Positions 9,104-16,185 of a stretch of DNA of 64,000 nt are shown here, one piece after another. The stretch's first letter is position 1, and each line of letters starts with the position of its first letter. Source of the stretch: Pseudomonas fragi. GTDB taxonomy: Bacteria > Pseudomonadota > Gammaproteobacteria > Pseudomonadales > Pseudomonadaceae. Under the pieces are notes generated by a model. That model ran no database searches, was not told the DNA's origin, and was given only the letters and a program-made list of their open reading frames with translations. The position numbers and the translations under genes were made by a program. The DNA is taken from assembly GCF_900105835.1 (NCBI RefSeq), contig NZ_LT629783.1, positions 744,001-808,000 of the forward strand, written 5' to 3'.

Positions 9104-9283
9104 ATGAACACCCTTCAGGAACCACCCAGTCGCAGCTCTGAACCTGCGCCCCTTCTTCGCTTGATCACCTCTGTCGAGCGTGCTTTACCTTTCTCCAGCC
9201 CTCCGTTTTGCGTTAGCACATCCGCTGCTACGCTTGCCCGCGCGCGCTCGTCGTTAACCCTGAACCTTCGTGAGATTGACTGA
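9104..9283 (+). CDS. Possible 59-residue leader ORF upstream of the TerC-type gene
   Basis: ATG 9104 opens a 59-codon frame ending at TGA 9281-9283, only 5 bases before the next gene's ATG at 9289. The product is rich in Ser, Pro and Arg and has no recognised domain. Just upstream a hairpin can form between GAATTG (9052-9057) and CAATTC (9085-9090), extended by GG/CC pairs. The downstream gene has only a weak ribosome site, so translational coupling is possible. No yybP-ykoY (Mn2+) riboswitch core was found, though such leaders precede TerC-type genes elsewhere. Low confidence that it is translated. Confidence 0.3.
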   Translation: MNTLQEPPSRSSEPAPLLRLITSVERALPFSSPPFCVSTSAATLARARSSLTLNLREID

Positions 9284-9288
9284 TACCT

Positions 9289-10839
9289 ATGGAATGGATT
9301 GCAGATCCCACGGCCTGGCTCGGCCTGTTGACGTTGATTGTGCTGGAACTGGTACTGGGCATTGATAACCTGGTGTTTATCGCCATCCTGGCGGACAAGT
9401 TGCCGCCGGAGCAGCGCGACCGTGCCCGGGTGATCGGTCTTACGCTTGCACTGGTAATGCGCCTGGGCCTGCTGGCCAGCATCTCGTGGATCGTCACGCT
9501 GACGGCGCCGTTGTTTGAAGTGTTCGACAAATCGTTCTCGGGTCGCGACCTGATCATGCTGTTCGGTGGTCTGTTCCTGTTGTTCAAGGCGACGATGGAG
9601 TTGCATGAACGACTGGAAGGGCATGTGGCCGAACGTACATCAAACATGGGCTACGCCATGTTCTGGCCGATCGTGGCGCAGATTGTGGTGCTCGATGCCG
9701 TGTTCTCCCTGGATGCGGTGGTAACTGCTGTGGGCATGGTTGAACACCTGTCGGTGATGATGATCGCGGTGGTGTTCTCGATCGGCTTGATGATCATTGC
9801 CAGCAAACCCCTGACCAAATTCGTCAACAGTCACCCGACGGTGATCATGCTGTGTCTGGGCTTCCTGATGATGATCGGCTTCAGCCTGACCGCCGAAGGC
9901 CTGGGCTTCCACATTCCCAAGGGCTACCTGTATGCGGCCATCGGCTTCTCGATCCTGATCGAAGTGCTGAACCAGATTGCCCGTGCGCGCCGCAAGAAAA
10001 GCGTGCAGGGCCTGCGCCCGATGCGCGAGCGTACGGCTCATGCAGTGTTGCGTTTGCTGGGCGGTCGTACCTTGAATGCAGATGAAGTGGGCGAAGACAT
10101 TGCTGACATGCTTGAAGGCGGCGAAGACAAGGAAGTTTTCCACCGACGCGAACGCGTGATGATCAGTGGCGTACTGCAACTGGCAGAGCGCCCGATTCGT
10201 ACCGTGATGACGCCTCGGGCCGAGATCGATCATATCGACCTCGCGGATTCAGCAGACACCATTCGTACGACGCTGATGCACTCGTCGTACTCTCGACTGC
10301 CGCTGATCCGCGAAGGCCGGGTTGACGAGCCGCTGGGCTTTATTCATAAAAAGGAATTGCTCAAAGAGCTGTTGGCAGGTCACGAACCTGATCTGGAAGC
10401 CATGGCCCGCAAGGCCATCAACCTGCTGGACAGTTTCACGATACTCAATGCTCTGGAACAGATGCGCAAAGAGTCGACGCACATTGCGTTCGTCATCAAC
10501 GAGTTCGGTGACTTTATCGGGCTGCTGACCATGACTGACATTTTGGAGTCCATCGCCGGCGAGTTGCCGGATGCCAGTGAGATAGCAGGACCGAATATCG
10601 TGGCCCGAGAGGACGGGTATCTGGTCAGTGGTGCCTTGAACCTGAGCCAGATCCGCCAGCACACCGGCTTTTTGGCCAAGGCGACAGACGACTACCAGAC
10701 GATGGCCGGGATGGTGATGAGTTTGCTGGATCGTCTGCCAATGATTGGCGACAAGCTAACGTGGGAAGGCTGGACCTTGACCGTAGTCGAGGTAGAAGAG
10801 CGGAGGGTGACGCGGGTGTTGCTGAGCAAGGCTGGTTAG
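9289..10839 (+). CDS. TerC-family membrane protein with CBS and CorC/HlyC domains
   Basis: A 516-residue protein. The N-terminal half (about 1-225) is a TerC-type membrane domain with several transmembrane helices and acidic intramembrane motifs ([19 protein letters not shown] and [18 protein letters not shown]). A basic linker (RARRKKS) follows, then a CBS pair (about 295-425; [15 protein letters not shown] begins the first) and a C-terminal CorC/HlyC transporter-associated domain. Relatives (YoaE/YegH type) are linked to metal-ion export and envelope stress. The CBS pair may sense adenine nucleotides. Acidic residues in both repeats are intact. Confidence 0.9.
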   Translation: MEWIADPTAWLGLLTLIVLELVLGIDNLVFIAILADKLPPEQRDRARVIGLTLALVMRLGLLASISWIVTLTAPLFEVFDKSFSGRDLIMLFGGLFLLFKATMELHERLEGHVAERTSNMGYAMFWPIVAQIVVLDAVFSLDAVVTAVGMVEHLSVMMIAVVFSIGLMIIASKPLTKFVNSHPTVIMLCLGFLMMIGFSLTAEGLGFHIPKGYLYAAIGFSILIEVLNQIARARRKKSVQGLRPMRERTAHAVLRLLGGRTLNADEVGEDIADMLEGGEDKEVFHRRERVMISGVLQLAERPIRTVMTPRAEIDHIDLADSADTIRTTLMHSSYSRLPLIREGRVDEPLGFIHKKELLKELLAGHEPDLEAMARKAINLLDSFTILNALEQMRKESTHIAFVINEFGDFIGLLTMTDILESIAGELPDASEIAGPNIVAREDGYLVSGALNLSQIRQHTGFLAKATDDYQTMAGMVMSLLDRLPMIGDKLTWEGWTLTVVEVEERRVTRVLLSKAG

Positions 10840-10860
10840 AAGCTGTGGTAGCGGTGCTGC

Positions 10861-10886
10861 CATCGCGGGCAAGCCCGCTCCCACAG
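10861..10886. repeat. Single REP sequence
   Basis: One REP arm (CATCGCGGGCAAGCCCGCTC core followed by CCACAG) 21 bp after the TerC-type gene. It contains the short GCGGGC-AA-GCCCGC palindrome and may also act as a transcript end. Confidence 0.85.
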
Positions 10887-10896
10887 TTTCAGAGGC

Positions 10897-10953
10897 TGTA
10901 CCCAGGGTAAAAAGCTCCCACATTATTAGGGGGTGTACCCAGGCTAAAAAGCT
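10897..10953. repeat. Imperfect tandem 20-bp direct repeat
   Basis: TGTACCCAGGGTAAAAAGCT at 10897-10916 recurs at 10934-10953 with one change (GGG to GGC), a 37-bp period. It lies between two REP units and probably arose by local duplication during REP insertion or slippage. Confidence 0.75.
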
Positions 10954-10964
10954 TGCGCGATCAT

Positions 10965-11053
10965 TGTGGGAGCCGGGCTTGCCCGCGATGCAGGCACCCC
11001 GGTCTGTCTGAATGACCGAGGTGCTGCCATCACGGGCAAGCCTGCTGCCACAG
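10965..11053. repeat. Second REPIN
   Basis: A REP arm at 10965-10990 and a degenerate inverted arm at 11028-11053 (CACGGGCAAGCCTGCTGCCA, two changes from the usual form). The spacer, read on the minus strand, resembles the spacer of the REPIN at 5415-5503 (shared CGGTCATTCAGACA). It is therefore the same element family in reverse orientation. Confidence 0.85.
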
Positions 11054-11066
11054 GGCATGGCAGTGC

Positions 11067-13487
11067 TTAGTTGTTGTCAGGCAACGCGTAAGCGATCACA
11101 TAGTCACCGCGATCCGGCGACTGACGGGCACCACCGGCGGTGATGACGACATATTGCTTGCCTGTTTTGGGCGAAACAAAGGTCATCGGGCCGCCCTGGC
11201 TGCCAACTGGCAAACGGGCTTTCCAGGCTTCTTCACCGTTGGCCGAGTTAAAGGCGCGCAGGTAGAAGTCTTGAGTGCCGGCAATAAAGATCAGGCCACC
11301 TTGGGTGGACAGCGTACCGCCCAGGGTCGGCATGCCAATCGGCAGTTGCAGGCCCATCTTGATACCCAGCGGGCCGGTGTCCTGCACAGTACCGACCGGT
11401 ACTTGCCAGGCGACTTTCTGGGTCTTCATGTCAATGGCGGTCAAGGTGCCGAAAGGCGGCGCCTGGCAAGGGATGCCAGCAATCGACAGGAAGCGGTTCT
11501 TGTTCACGGCATAAGGCGTGCCTTTAAGCGGAACTGCACCCATACCGGTGTTCAGCGCTTCGCCGCCGGAAGAGGCCTTGGCGTCTTTTTGCTGCGGTAC
11601 CATCTGCACCCACAAGCCCAGGCGCATATCGTTGACGAAGATAAAACCGTGTACCGGGTCAGTCGACAGGCTGCCCCAGTTCATGCCACCCAGCGAACCC
11701 GGGAAGCTCAACGACACGTCAGTGCCCGGCGCAGTGTACAGACCTTCGTAACGCATTTTCTTGAAGGAAATACGGCACAGCATCTGATCGAACGGGGTGG
11801 CGCCCCACATGTCCGATTCGGTCAGGGTCTGCGCGCCAATCTGTGGCATGCCCACGGATTTTGGCTGGGTAAGCGAGTAGGGCTCGTCCGGGATGTTCGA
11901 GGCCTTGACCGGTACTTCTTCAACTTTGGTCAGCGGCTGGCCAGTATGGCGATCAAGCACAAAAATCTGCCCGGCCTTGGTGCCGATCACCAGCGCTGGC
12001 ACTTTGCTGCCGTCGGCGACAGTGAAGTCCATCAGGGTGGGCTGCATCGGCAGGTCGAAGTCCCACAGGTCATTGTGAACGGTCTGGTAGACCCACTTTT
12101 CGTCACCGGTAGTGGCATTGAGTGCCAGCACAGAGGCGCCGTACTTGTGGTTCAGTTCGGTACGTTCAACACCATAGATGTCGGTGGACGAGCTGCCCAT
12201 TGGCAAGAACACGGTGTTCATCAGCGGGTCATAGGACATCGGCGCCCAGCTGTTGGGCGTGCTGCGAACGTAAGTCTTGCCGTCTGCCGGTGCTTGCTTG
12301 TCCTGCGGGTTGCCCGGGTCGAAGGCCCAGCGCATGGCGCCGGTCACCACGTCAAAACCACGGATCACACCACCTGGCATATCGGTTTGCACGTTGTCAG
12401 CCACGCGGCCGCCAACTACCACCGTGGTGCCTGCCATCAAGGGTGCCGACGACAACTGGTAGTAGGAATCAGGCACATTGCCCAGGCCAGCCTTCAGATC
12501 AACCTGGCCATTGCTGCCGAAGTCCTGGCAGAACTTGCCGGTGTCCGCATCGACAGCAATCAAGCGGGCATCGATGGTGTTGGTCAGCAGGCGACGCTGG
12601 CAGGCTGCGCCCGGTGCAACGGTGACAGCTGCGGCCGGGGTGCTGCCATCGGTAGGTGCGGCGACTGGGGCGCTGGCATCAAAGTACGCCAGGCCACGGC
12701 AACGCTGCCAGACGGCGGCCTTGGCATTGATGTTGTTCTTCCACAGCTCTTTGCCGGTGTCGGCATCCAGTGCGATCAGGTTGTTGTGCGGCGTACAGAT
12801 AAATACTTTGTCGCCCACTTGCAGCGGGGTCATCTGGTCTTCAGCACCGTTGCCATCGCTGATAGCGACGTCGCCGGTCTGGTAGGTCCAGGCCGGTACC
12901 AGCTTCGACACGTTGCTGCGGTTGATCTGGTCCAATGCAGCAAAACGGCTGCCACCTTCGTCATTGCCGTAGTGTGCCCAGTCTTTCTGGGCCTTGGACG
13001 GGTCGACCTGGGTCAGGCCTGGGCCGTCACCGGTGGGGGCGATCGAAGCGTGAGGCTGGAACATGCCCCAGAAACCGGCAGCGATGGCCACGGCCAGTAC
13101 CGCGCCCAGCGCATAACCGCCGTTGCCGCCCAGGCCATTGGCCTTGCGCAGTGTCGGGTAAGCCAGCGCCACGACCAGGCTGAGCACGGCCAGGGCAAAC
13201 AGACGCGACACCAGCGGCCAGAAAACCAGCCCTGCATCGACCAGCGCCCAGACAAGACTGGCGACCATCACGGCCGCGAACAGCCAGGCACCCGCCAGGC
13301 GGCGCTTGAACAGCAGCACGGCCGAGACCAGCATGCCCAGGCCTGCGATCAGGAAGTACAGGCTGCCACCGAGCGTGGCGAGGTAACCACCACCGGCGAT
13401 AAAGAGTAATCCGAAGACCAGCACACCGAGAGCTGCGACCCAGATGGGCCAACGGCTTACGGCTGCCGAAGGTTGAGGCTTATTCAT
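11067..13487 (-). CDS. gcd: Membrane-bound PQQ-dependent glucose dehydrogenase
   Basis: An 806-residue quinoprotein that oxidises glucose to gluconolactone on the periplasmic side and passes electrons to ubiquinone. The first 150 residues hold about five transmembrane helices (WPIWVAALGVLVFGLLFIAG onward). An eight-bladed PQQ propeller follows, starting near DWAHYGNDEGGSRFAALDQI, with blade motifs GDKVFICTPHNNLIALDADT, GGRVADN and WGSLSTDPVHGFIFVNDMR. Length agrees with Pseudomonas Gcd (about 800). This is the entry enzyme of the peripheral glucose route. No pqq biosynthesis genes are in the window. Confidence 0.96.
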   Translation of the reverse strand: MNKPQPSAAVSRWPIWVAALGVLVFGLLFIAGGGYLATLGGSLYFLIAGLGMLVSAVLLFKRRLAGAWLFAAVMVASLVWALVDAGLVFWPLVSRLFALAVLSLVVALAYPTLRKANGLGGNGGYALGAVLAVAIAAGFWGMFQPHASIAPTGDGPGLTQVDPSKAQKDWAHYGNDEGGSRFAALDQINRSNVSKLVPAWTYQTGDVAISDGNGAEDQMTPLQVGDKVFICTPHNNLIALDADTGKELWKNNINAKAAVWQRCRGLAYFDASAPVAAPTDGSTPAAAVTVAPGAACQRRLLTNTIDARLIAVDADTGKFCQDFGSNGQVDLKAGLGNVPDSYYQLSSAPLMAGTTVVVGGRVADNVQTDMPGGVIRGFDVVTGAMRWAFDPGNPQDKQAPADGKTYVRSTPNSWAPMSYDPLMNTVFLPMGSSSTDIYGVERTELNHKYGASVLALNATTGDEKWVYQTVHNDLWDFDLPMQPTLMDFTVADGSKVPALVIGTKAGQIFVLDRHTGQPLTKVEEVPVKASNIPDEPYSLTQPKSVGMPQIGAQTLTESDMWGATPFDQMLCRISFKKMRYEGLYTAPGTDVSLSFPGSLGGMNWGSLSTDPVHGFIFVNDMRLGLWVQMVPQQKDAKASSGGEALNTGMGAVPLKGTPYAVNKNRFLSIAGIPCQAPPFGTLTAIDMKTQKVAWQVPVGTVQDTGPLGIKMGLQLPIGMPTLGGTLSTQGGLIFIAGTQDFYLRAFNSANGEEAWKARLPVGSQGGPMTFVSPKTGKQYVVITAGGARQSPDRGDYVIAYALPDNN

Positions 13488-13648
13488 GGTGCATGACCCT
13501 ATTGATACATGAACGGTTGGAAGGAGGGCATCGTCTTTGACTGTAGCTGTTTGCAGCGCAGCCCTAGACGCAGCCGGCGTTTCTGCCCGCCGCCCAGGCC
13601 TTATGCAGGCAGTAACGACAGAGCGGAAAACGTCCGGAATTGGAATGT

Positions 13649-13662
13649 ACTAAACGGTTAGT
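13649..13662. promoter_or_regulatory. Candidate operator upstream of gcd
   Basis: A perfect inverted repeat ACTAA-ACGG-TTAGT in AT-rich DNA, 162 bp upstream of the gcd start. The shape resembles operators of TetR-type repressors. No TetR gene is adjacent, so the regulator, if any, is encoded elsewhere. Confidence 0.3.
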
Positions 13663-13672
13663 TTTATAACTT

Positions 13673-13713
13673 TAACAAAAACACAGCCCTGCGACAAATT
13701 GTCAGTGCAGGGC
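13673..13713 (-). terminator. Rho-independent terminator of the hydrolase gene
   Basis: On the minus strand, arms GCCCTGC and GCAGGGC (13686-13692 and 13707-13713) enclose an inner GACAA/TTGTC pairing and are followed by TGTGTTTTTGTT. It lies 20 bp past the stop of the cysteine hydrolase gene. Confidence 0.75.
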
Positions 13714-13733
13714 GTGCCAGAGGGGGAGTGGGG

Positions 13734-14252
13734 CTAGAAGCGCCAGTCCTGTGCCTGGACCAGTTGGCAGAAGGGCCCGGCAAGGCTGGCATTGTGATGA
13801 GCAACAATCTGTTCGGCCTTGAGCTCGGCGGTATCCGAGCATGTATGACCGTCAGCTATCAGCACGGCATCAAAGCCCAGGTCTCGAGCCGCCCGGCAGG
13901 TACTGTCGATGCAATACTGGGTTTTCATCCCGGCAATCACCACACCGGTAGCGCCGCAAGCACGCAACTGCTCGGCCAGCCCGGTCATGGCAAAGGCATT
14001 GGGCCTGTGTTTTTCAAAGACCACTTCACTGCCCAGCAACGTCAGCTCCGGTGCCAGCAGGGTCAACGGGCTGCCTGGCTCAATGGGCGAGCCAACGGGA
14101 CCGATATGCCGAGCCAGAAAAATCCCCGCACCGGCACTGCGCGCCTTATGCAGCAGGGCATTAACGGTTTCCAGCAACTCAGGGCCGCGCCAGGGGCGGT
14201 CCGGGCCGTGAACAAGTCCAACCTGCATATCAAGAACCAAGAGGGCGTACAT
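13734..14252 (-). CDS. Isochorismatase-family cysteine hydrolase
   Basis: A 172-residue alpha/beta hydrolase of the isochorismatase/nicotinamidase superfamily. Catalytic residues visible: Asp8 in LLVLDMQVGL, Lys in VVFEKHRPNAF, and Cys in GMKTQYCIDSTCRAA. ATG 14252 is chosen because AAGGAG lies 8 bases upstream and the protein then starts at the first beta strand. A longer in-frame start at 14372 would run through a terminator hairpin. The substrate is unknown; amides and isochorismate-like ethers are possible. It sits behind a Thr-rich leader peptide and terminator and has its own terminator, so it is probably monocistronic and attenuated. Confidence 0.85.
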   Translation of the reverse strand: MYALLVLDMQVGLVHGPDRPWRGPELLETVNALLHKARSAGAGIFLARHIGPVGSPIEPGSPLTLLAPELTLLGSEVVFEKHRPNAFAMTGLAEQLRACGATGVVIAGMKTQYCIDSTCRAARDLGFDAVLIADGHTCSDTAELKAEQIVAHHNASLAGPFCQLVQAQDWRF

Positions 14253-14293
14253 GGGTGCATCTCCTTGCGTTAGAACCAGCGAGGCAAGGGCAT

Positions 14294-14327
14294 AAAAAAA
14301 GGCCCTGTCCATCGCTGGCGGGCCTTT
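14294..14327 (-). terminator. Intrinsic terminator between leader peptide and hydrolase gene (candidate attenuator)
   Basis: On the minus strand AAAGGCCC (14327-14320) pairs with GGGCCTTT (14305-14298), a perfect 8-bp stem with a 14-base loop, and a run of seven T follows. It begins 20 bases after the leader peptide stop and ends 41 bases before the hydrolase ATG. Alternative pairings are visible. CACGAC (14384-14379) can pair with GTCGTG (14354-14349). CGATGGC (14345-14339) can pair with GCCAGCG (14319-14313) in the terminator loop (6 of 7). This matches the 1:2, 2:3, 3:4 logic of amino-acid attenuators. Confidence 0.75.
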
Positions 14328-14347
14328 GAAATTCGTTTGCCATCGGC

Positions 14348-14419
14348 TCACGACACTTCGCACGCTCCGCATTCAGCGGTCGTGGTGGTAGTGGTCGAGG
14401 TGAGGCGATAAGAAGTCAT
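14348..14419 (-). CDS. Threonine-rich leader peptide (23 residues)
   Basis: ATG 14419 opens a 23-codon frame ending at TGA 14350-14348. The peptide begins MTSYRLTS, then has six consecutive Thr codons (ACC ACT ACC ACC ACG ACC), then AECGACEVS. Thr makes up 8 of 23 residues, as in the thr-operon leader of enterics, although the gene that follows is a hydrolase and not threonine biosynthesis. An in-frame stop lies four codons upstream, so this ATG is the only start. The ribosome site is weak. It is followed by the terminator at 14327-14294. Function as a regulatory peptide is inferred. Confidence 0.6.
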   Translation of the reverse strand: MTSYRLTSTTTTTTAECGACEVS

Positions 14420-14525
14420 TGCCCGACACTAGCAATGTCGTCGAGCACAGGCAAGCCGCAGTGGGCAGGGGGTGGCTTTGGCCAGTGTGCAGGGTGAGAA
14501 TCAGCGCACTAAAAACCCCCTATTA

Positions 14526-14559
14526 ATAACTATACTAAATAGTTCTTTAGTTTAGTTAT
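14526..14559. promoter_or_regulatory. AT-rich 34-bp imperfect palindrome upstream of the leader peptide
   Basis: ATAACTATACTAAATAG and TTCTTTAGTTTAGTTAT are near-perfect inverted halves (14 of 17 match). They lie 107 bp upstream of the leader ATG and 26 bp from the stop of the MepB-family gene. They are placed as an activator or repressor site for the leader/hydrolase transcript. An LTTR such as CysB is one possibility, on base composition only. Confidence 0.4.
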
Positions 14560-14584
14560 ATCAAAAGCGCATATCAAACCAAGG

Positions 14585-15097
14585 CTACACGCAGCGGAAA
14601 AGGTCGCGAATACGCAATATTGAGGCCGGTTCCCATGGAGTCATCGCCACAAAACACTCGATTTGCCATTTTTGAGACTGCACGGCCTGGCGGGCTGCAG
14701 GCTGGCTCCAGGGCGGATAAACCCGCAAAGCGCGCTTGCCGCCGCGACCATTGATGGCAAAGACACCGCGTGACAACAAGGTTTCACGATCAAAAATGAA
14801 CTGCCCGCATTGTCCTTCAGAAGAGACATGAACCACCACGAAATCGATATCATCCGCGCTATCCAGCGGCGTAATTTCGCCGCCTGGACAGGGCCGTTTC
14901 CACAAGGTGACGAACTGGCCGACCTTGGTTGGCGTGACTTTGGCGACCCTGAAGACGACTTTGCGACCTGCAAGGGTAAAGCGCACACCGCCATATTCCC
15001 GGGCGGCACTTTCTACTGAGTAATCAGCCGGATACGCCAATGCTGCGGGCAAATACAGGGTCTCGATGGCTGTCAGCAAAGGTTGTGGGAGGATCAA
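14585..15097 (-). CDS. MepB-family protein
   Basis: A 170-residue cytoplasmic protein. It has the conserved block of the MepB family: KVGQFVTLWKRPCPGG, then VVVHVSSEGQCGQFIFDRETL, and GKRALRVYPPW. The family is named for the third gene of the staphylococcal mepRAB locus; its biochemical role is not settled. It starts inside the stop of the upstream acetyltransferase gene (4-bp ATGA overlap), so the two are translationally coupled. No MepA-type MATE exporter or MarR gene lies nearby. Confidence 0.75.
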   Translation of the reverse strand: MILPQPLLTAIETLYLPAALAYPADYSVESAAREYGGVRFTLAGRKVVFRVAKVTPTKVGQFVTLWKRPCPGGEITPLDSADDIDFVVVHVSSEGQCGQFIFDRETLLSRGVFAINGRGGKRALRVYPPWSQPAARQAVQSQKWQIECFVAMTPWEPASILRIRDLFRCV

Positions 15098-15519
15098 TTA
15101 CTTAACGCCATCAGGTATTCAGCATGGCCTGTCTGCGCGTCAATTTGCTCGCGCAGCACCGCAAAGCCCTGTGAGCGATAAAAGGCCAGGCTGGGCGCAT
15201 TCTCTTTATAAACCGCAAGGGTCAGCTCGCCACGAAGGTTTTTCGCGTGTTCAAGCAACTGCTTGCCCAGACCTTTGCCTTGATGGACCGGGTCAACAAA
15301 CAGCGCGGCCAGTTGATTGCCCAGCAAGGAGCAAAACCCCTGGACACCGGATTGATCTTCGAGCACATAAGTCTCTGATGCAGGGATGTAAACATCACGC
15401 ATCGTTGCTGTATGGGATTGCCAGTAAGCCGCGTCGATAAAGTCATGGGCCTTGATCGATGCGCTCAGCCAGATTTCCAAAACACGCTCCATGTCGTGTT
15501 GTTCAAATGCTCTGATCAT
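15094..15519 (-). CDS. GNAT-family N-acetyltransferase
   Basis: A 141-residue acetyltransferase. The acetyl-CoA pyrophosphate loop is VDPVHQGKGLGKQLLEHA (about 77-94, Q-x-x-G-x-G form), with a C-terminal NAPSLAFYRSQGF motif typical of YjaB/YiaC-like enzymes. It has the full single-domain GNAT length. It overlaps the MepB-family gene by 4 bp and is probably first in that operon. The acceptor substrate is unknown. Confidence 0.88.
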   Translation of the reverse strand: MIRAFEQHDMERVLEIWLSASIKAHDFIDAAYWQSHTATMRDVYIPASETYVLEDQSGVQGFCSLLGNQLAALFVDPVHQGKGLGKQLLEHAKNLRGELTLAVYKENAPSLAFYRSQGFAVLREQIDAQTGHAEYLMALSN

Positions 15520-15853
15520 TTGTCATTCCATTGTGGCGGGTGCAGTACGAAGGTGGTGATTATGCCGTAACGCAATCAATCAGGGATCGGTACAGAATGG
15601 GCGAATTATGACGCCTTGAAATCTGACCTCCACTGGCCCTGATACATTATGCGTAATTACGCATAATGTATATTATGTTAAATCATAAGTTATGTTAGAA
15701 ATGCTTATGAACCTCGTAAGGCACTAGCGCTTACTGAAAATTAAACTAACGAGCCACCAACCTCGACACTGATGAAATACTATTTACCATTTGACTAGAT
15801 TGGAGCTCGCGCCGATTTTATACGTCGAGCTTCGGCCCTCCCTTCTGTGTTTC
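15520..15853. other. AT-rich gene-free stretch
   Basis: About 330 bp with no convincing gene. Composition turns AT-rich from about 15590. The only strong feature is the 30-bp palindrome at 15642-15671. The stretch separates the acetyltransferase gene from the small-protein operon and looks like the edge of acquired DNA. Confidence 0.6.
15642..15671. repeat. Perfect 30-bp palindrome
   Basis: ATACATTATGCGTAA is followed directly by its exact reverse complement, with the centre at 15656/15657 (TAATTA core). A gapless perfect palindrome of this size is characteristic of operators for dimeric or tetrameric DNA-binding proteins and of some mobile-element ends. No regulator gene lies next to it. 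Confidence 0.85.
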
Positions 15854-15878
15854 AAAAAGGCCCCACTTTGCGGGGCCT
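15854..15878 (-). terminator. Rho-independent terminator of the small-protein operon
   Basis: On the minus strand AGGCCCC and GGGGCCT form a perfect 7-bp stem with a short loop and are followed by TTTTT. It begins 5 bp past the stop of the 100-residue protein gene, which indicates that the operon upstream is a real transcription unit. Confidence 0.85.
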
Positions 15879-15882
15879 CTTG

Positions 15883-16185
15883 TCACTTGAGTTTGCCTTG
15901 CAGCATCTTGAACATTGCTTCTTTGGCGCGGACCACGAATTCATCCTCTGTCTCACCGGACTTCGGAAGCCCGATTTCGCTCTCGAGCTCACCTAAGAAT
16001 TGTTTGTCAGTCACGAGGTTTGCTGCCTCCTCAGCGAATGTCGATGCCTTGGATACTCCCAGCGTCGCACCCAGGATGGCGACCGCCGCAACTTTAATTC
16101 CCGCCTGAGTGCTAACCGCCAGTGATTCAGATGCAGGCTGTCCGGCATCCGTCTTGGCGTATACAACATCTACGAGAGACTTCAT
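15883..16185 (-). CDS. Hypothetical protein, 100 residues
   Basis: Not recognised. Residues 1-25 are polar, about 29-43 form a small hydrophobic stretch (GIKVAAVAILGATLGV), and the rest is acidic and helical, ending in a basic tail (MFKMLQGKLK). The start overlaps the stop of the upstream 51-residue gene by ATGA, and a strong terminator follows, so it is the second gene of a two-gene operon. Base composition is lower in GC than neighbouring genes, suggesting acquisition. It could be an immunity, antitoxin or membrane-associated protein; the sequence does not decide. Confidence 0.65.
   Translation of the reverse strand: MKSLVDVVYAKTDAGQPASESLAVSTQAGIKVAAVAILGATLGVSKASTFAEEAANLVTDKQFLGELESEIGLPKSGETEDEFVVRAKEAMFKMLQGKLK

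Noticed and set aside
9028..9288. yybP-ykoY manganese riboswitch before the TerC-type gene
   Set aside because: The conserved GGGGAGUA core and its partner loop are not present; only a short hairpin is seen.
11154..13409. Long plus-strand open frame (about 750 codons) opposite gcd
   Set aside because: It is antisense to a complete, well-conserved gcd; its translation is low-complexity His/Gln/Arg-rich with no domain, typical of antisense frames in GC-rich DNA.
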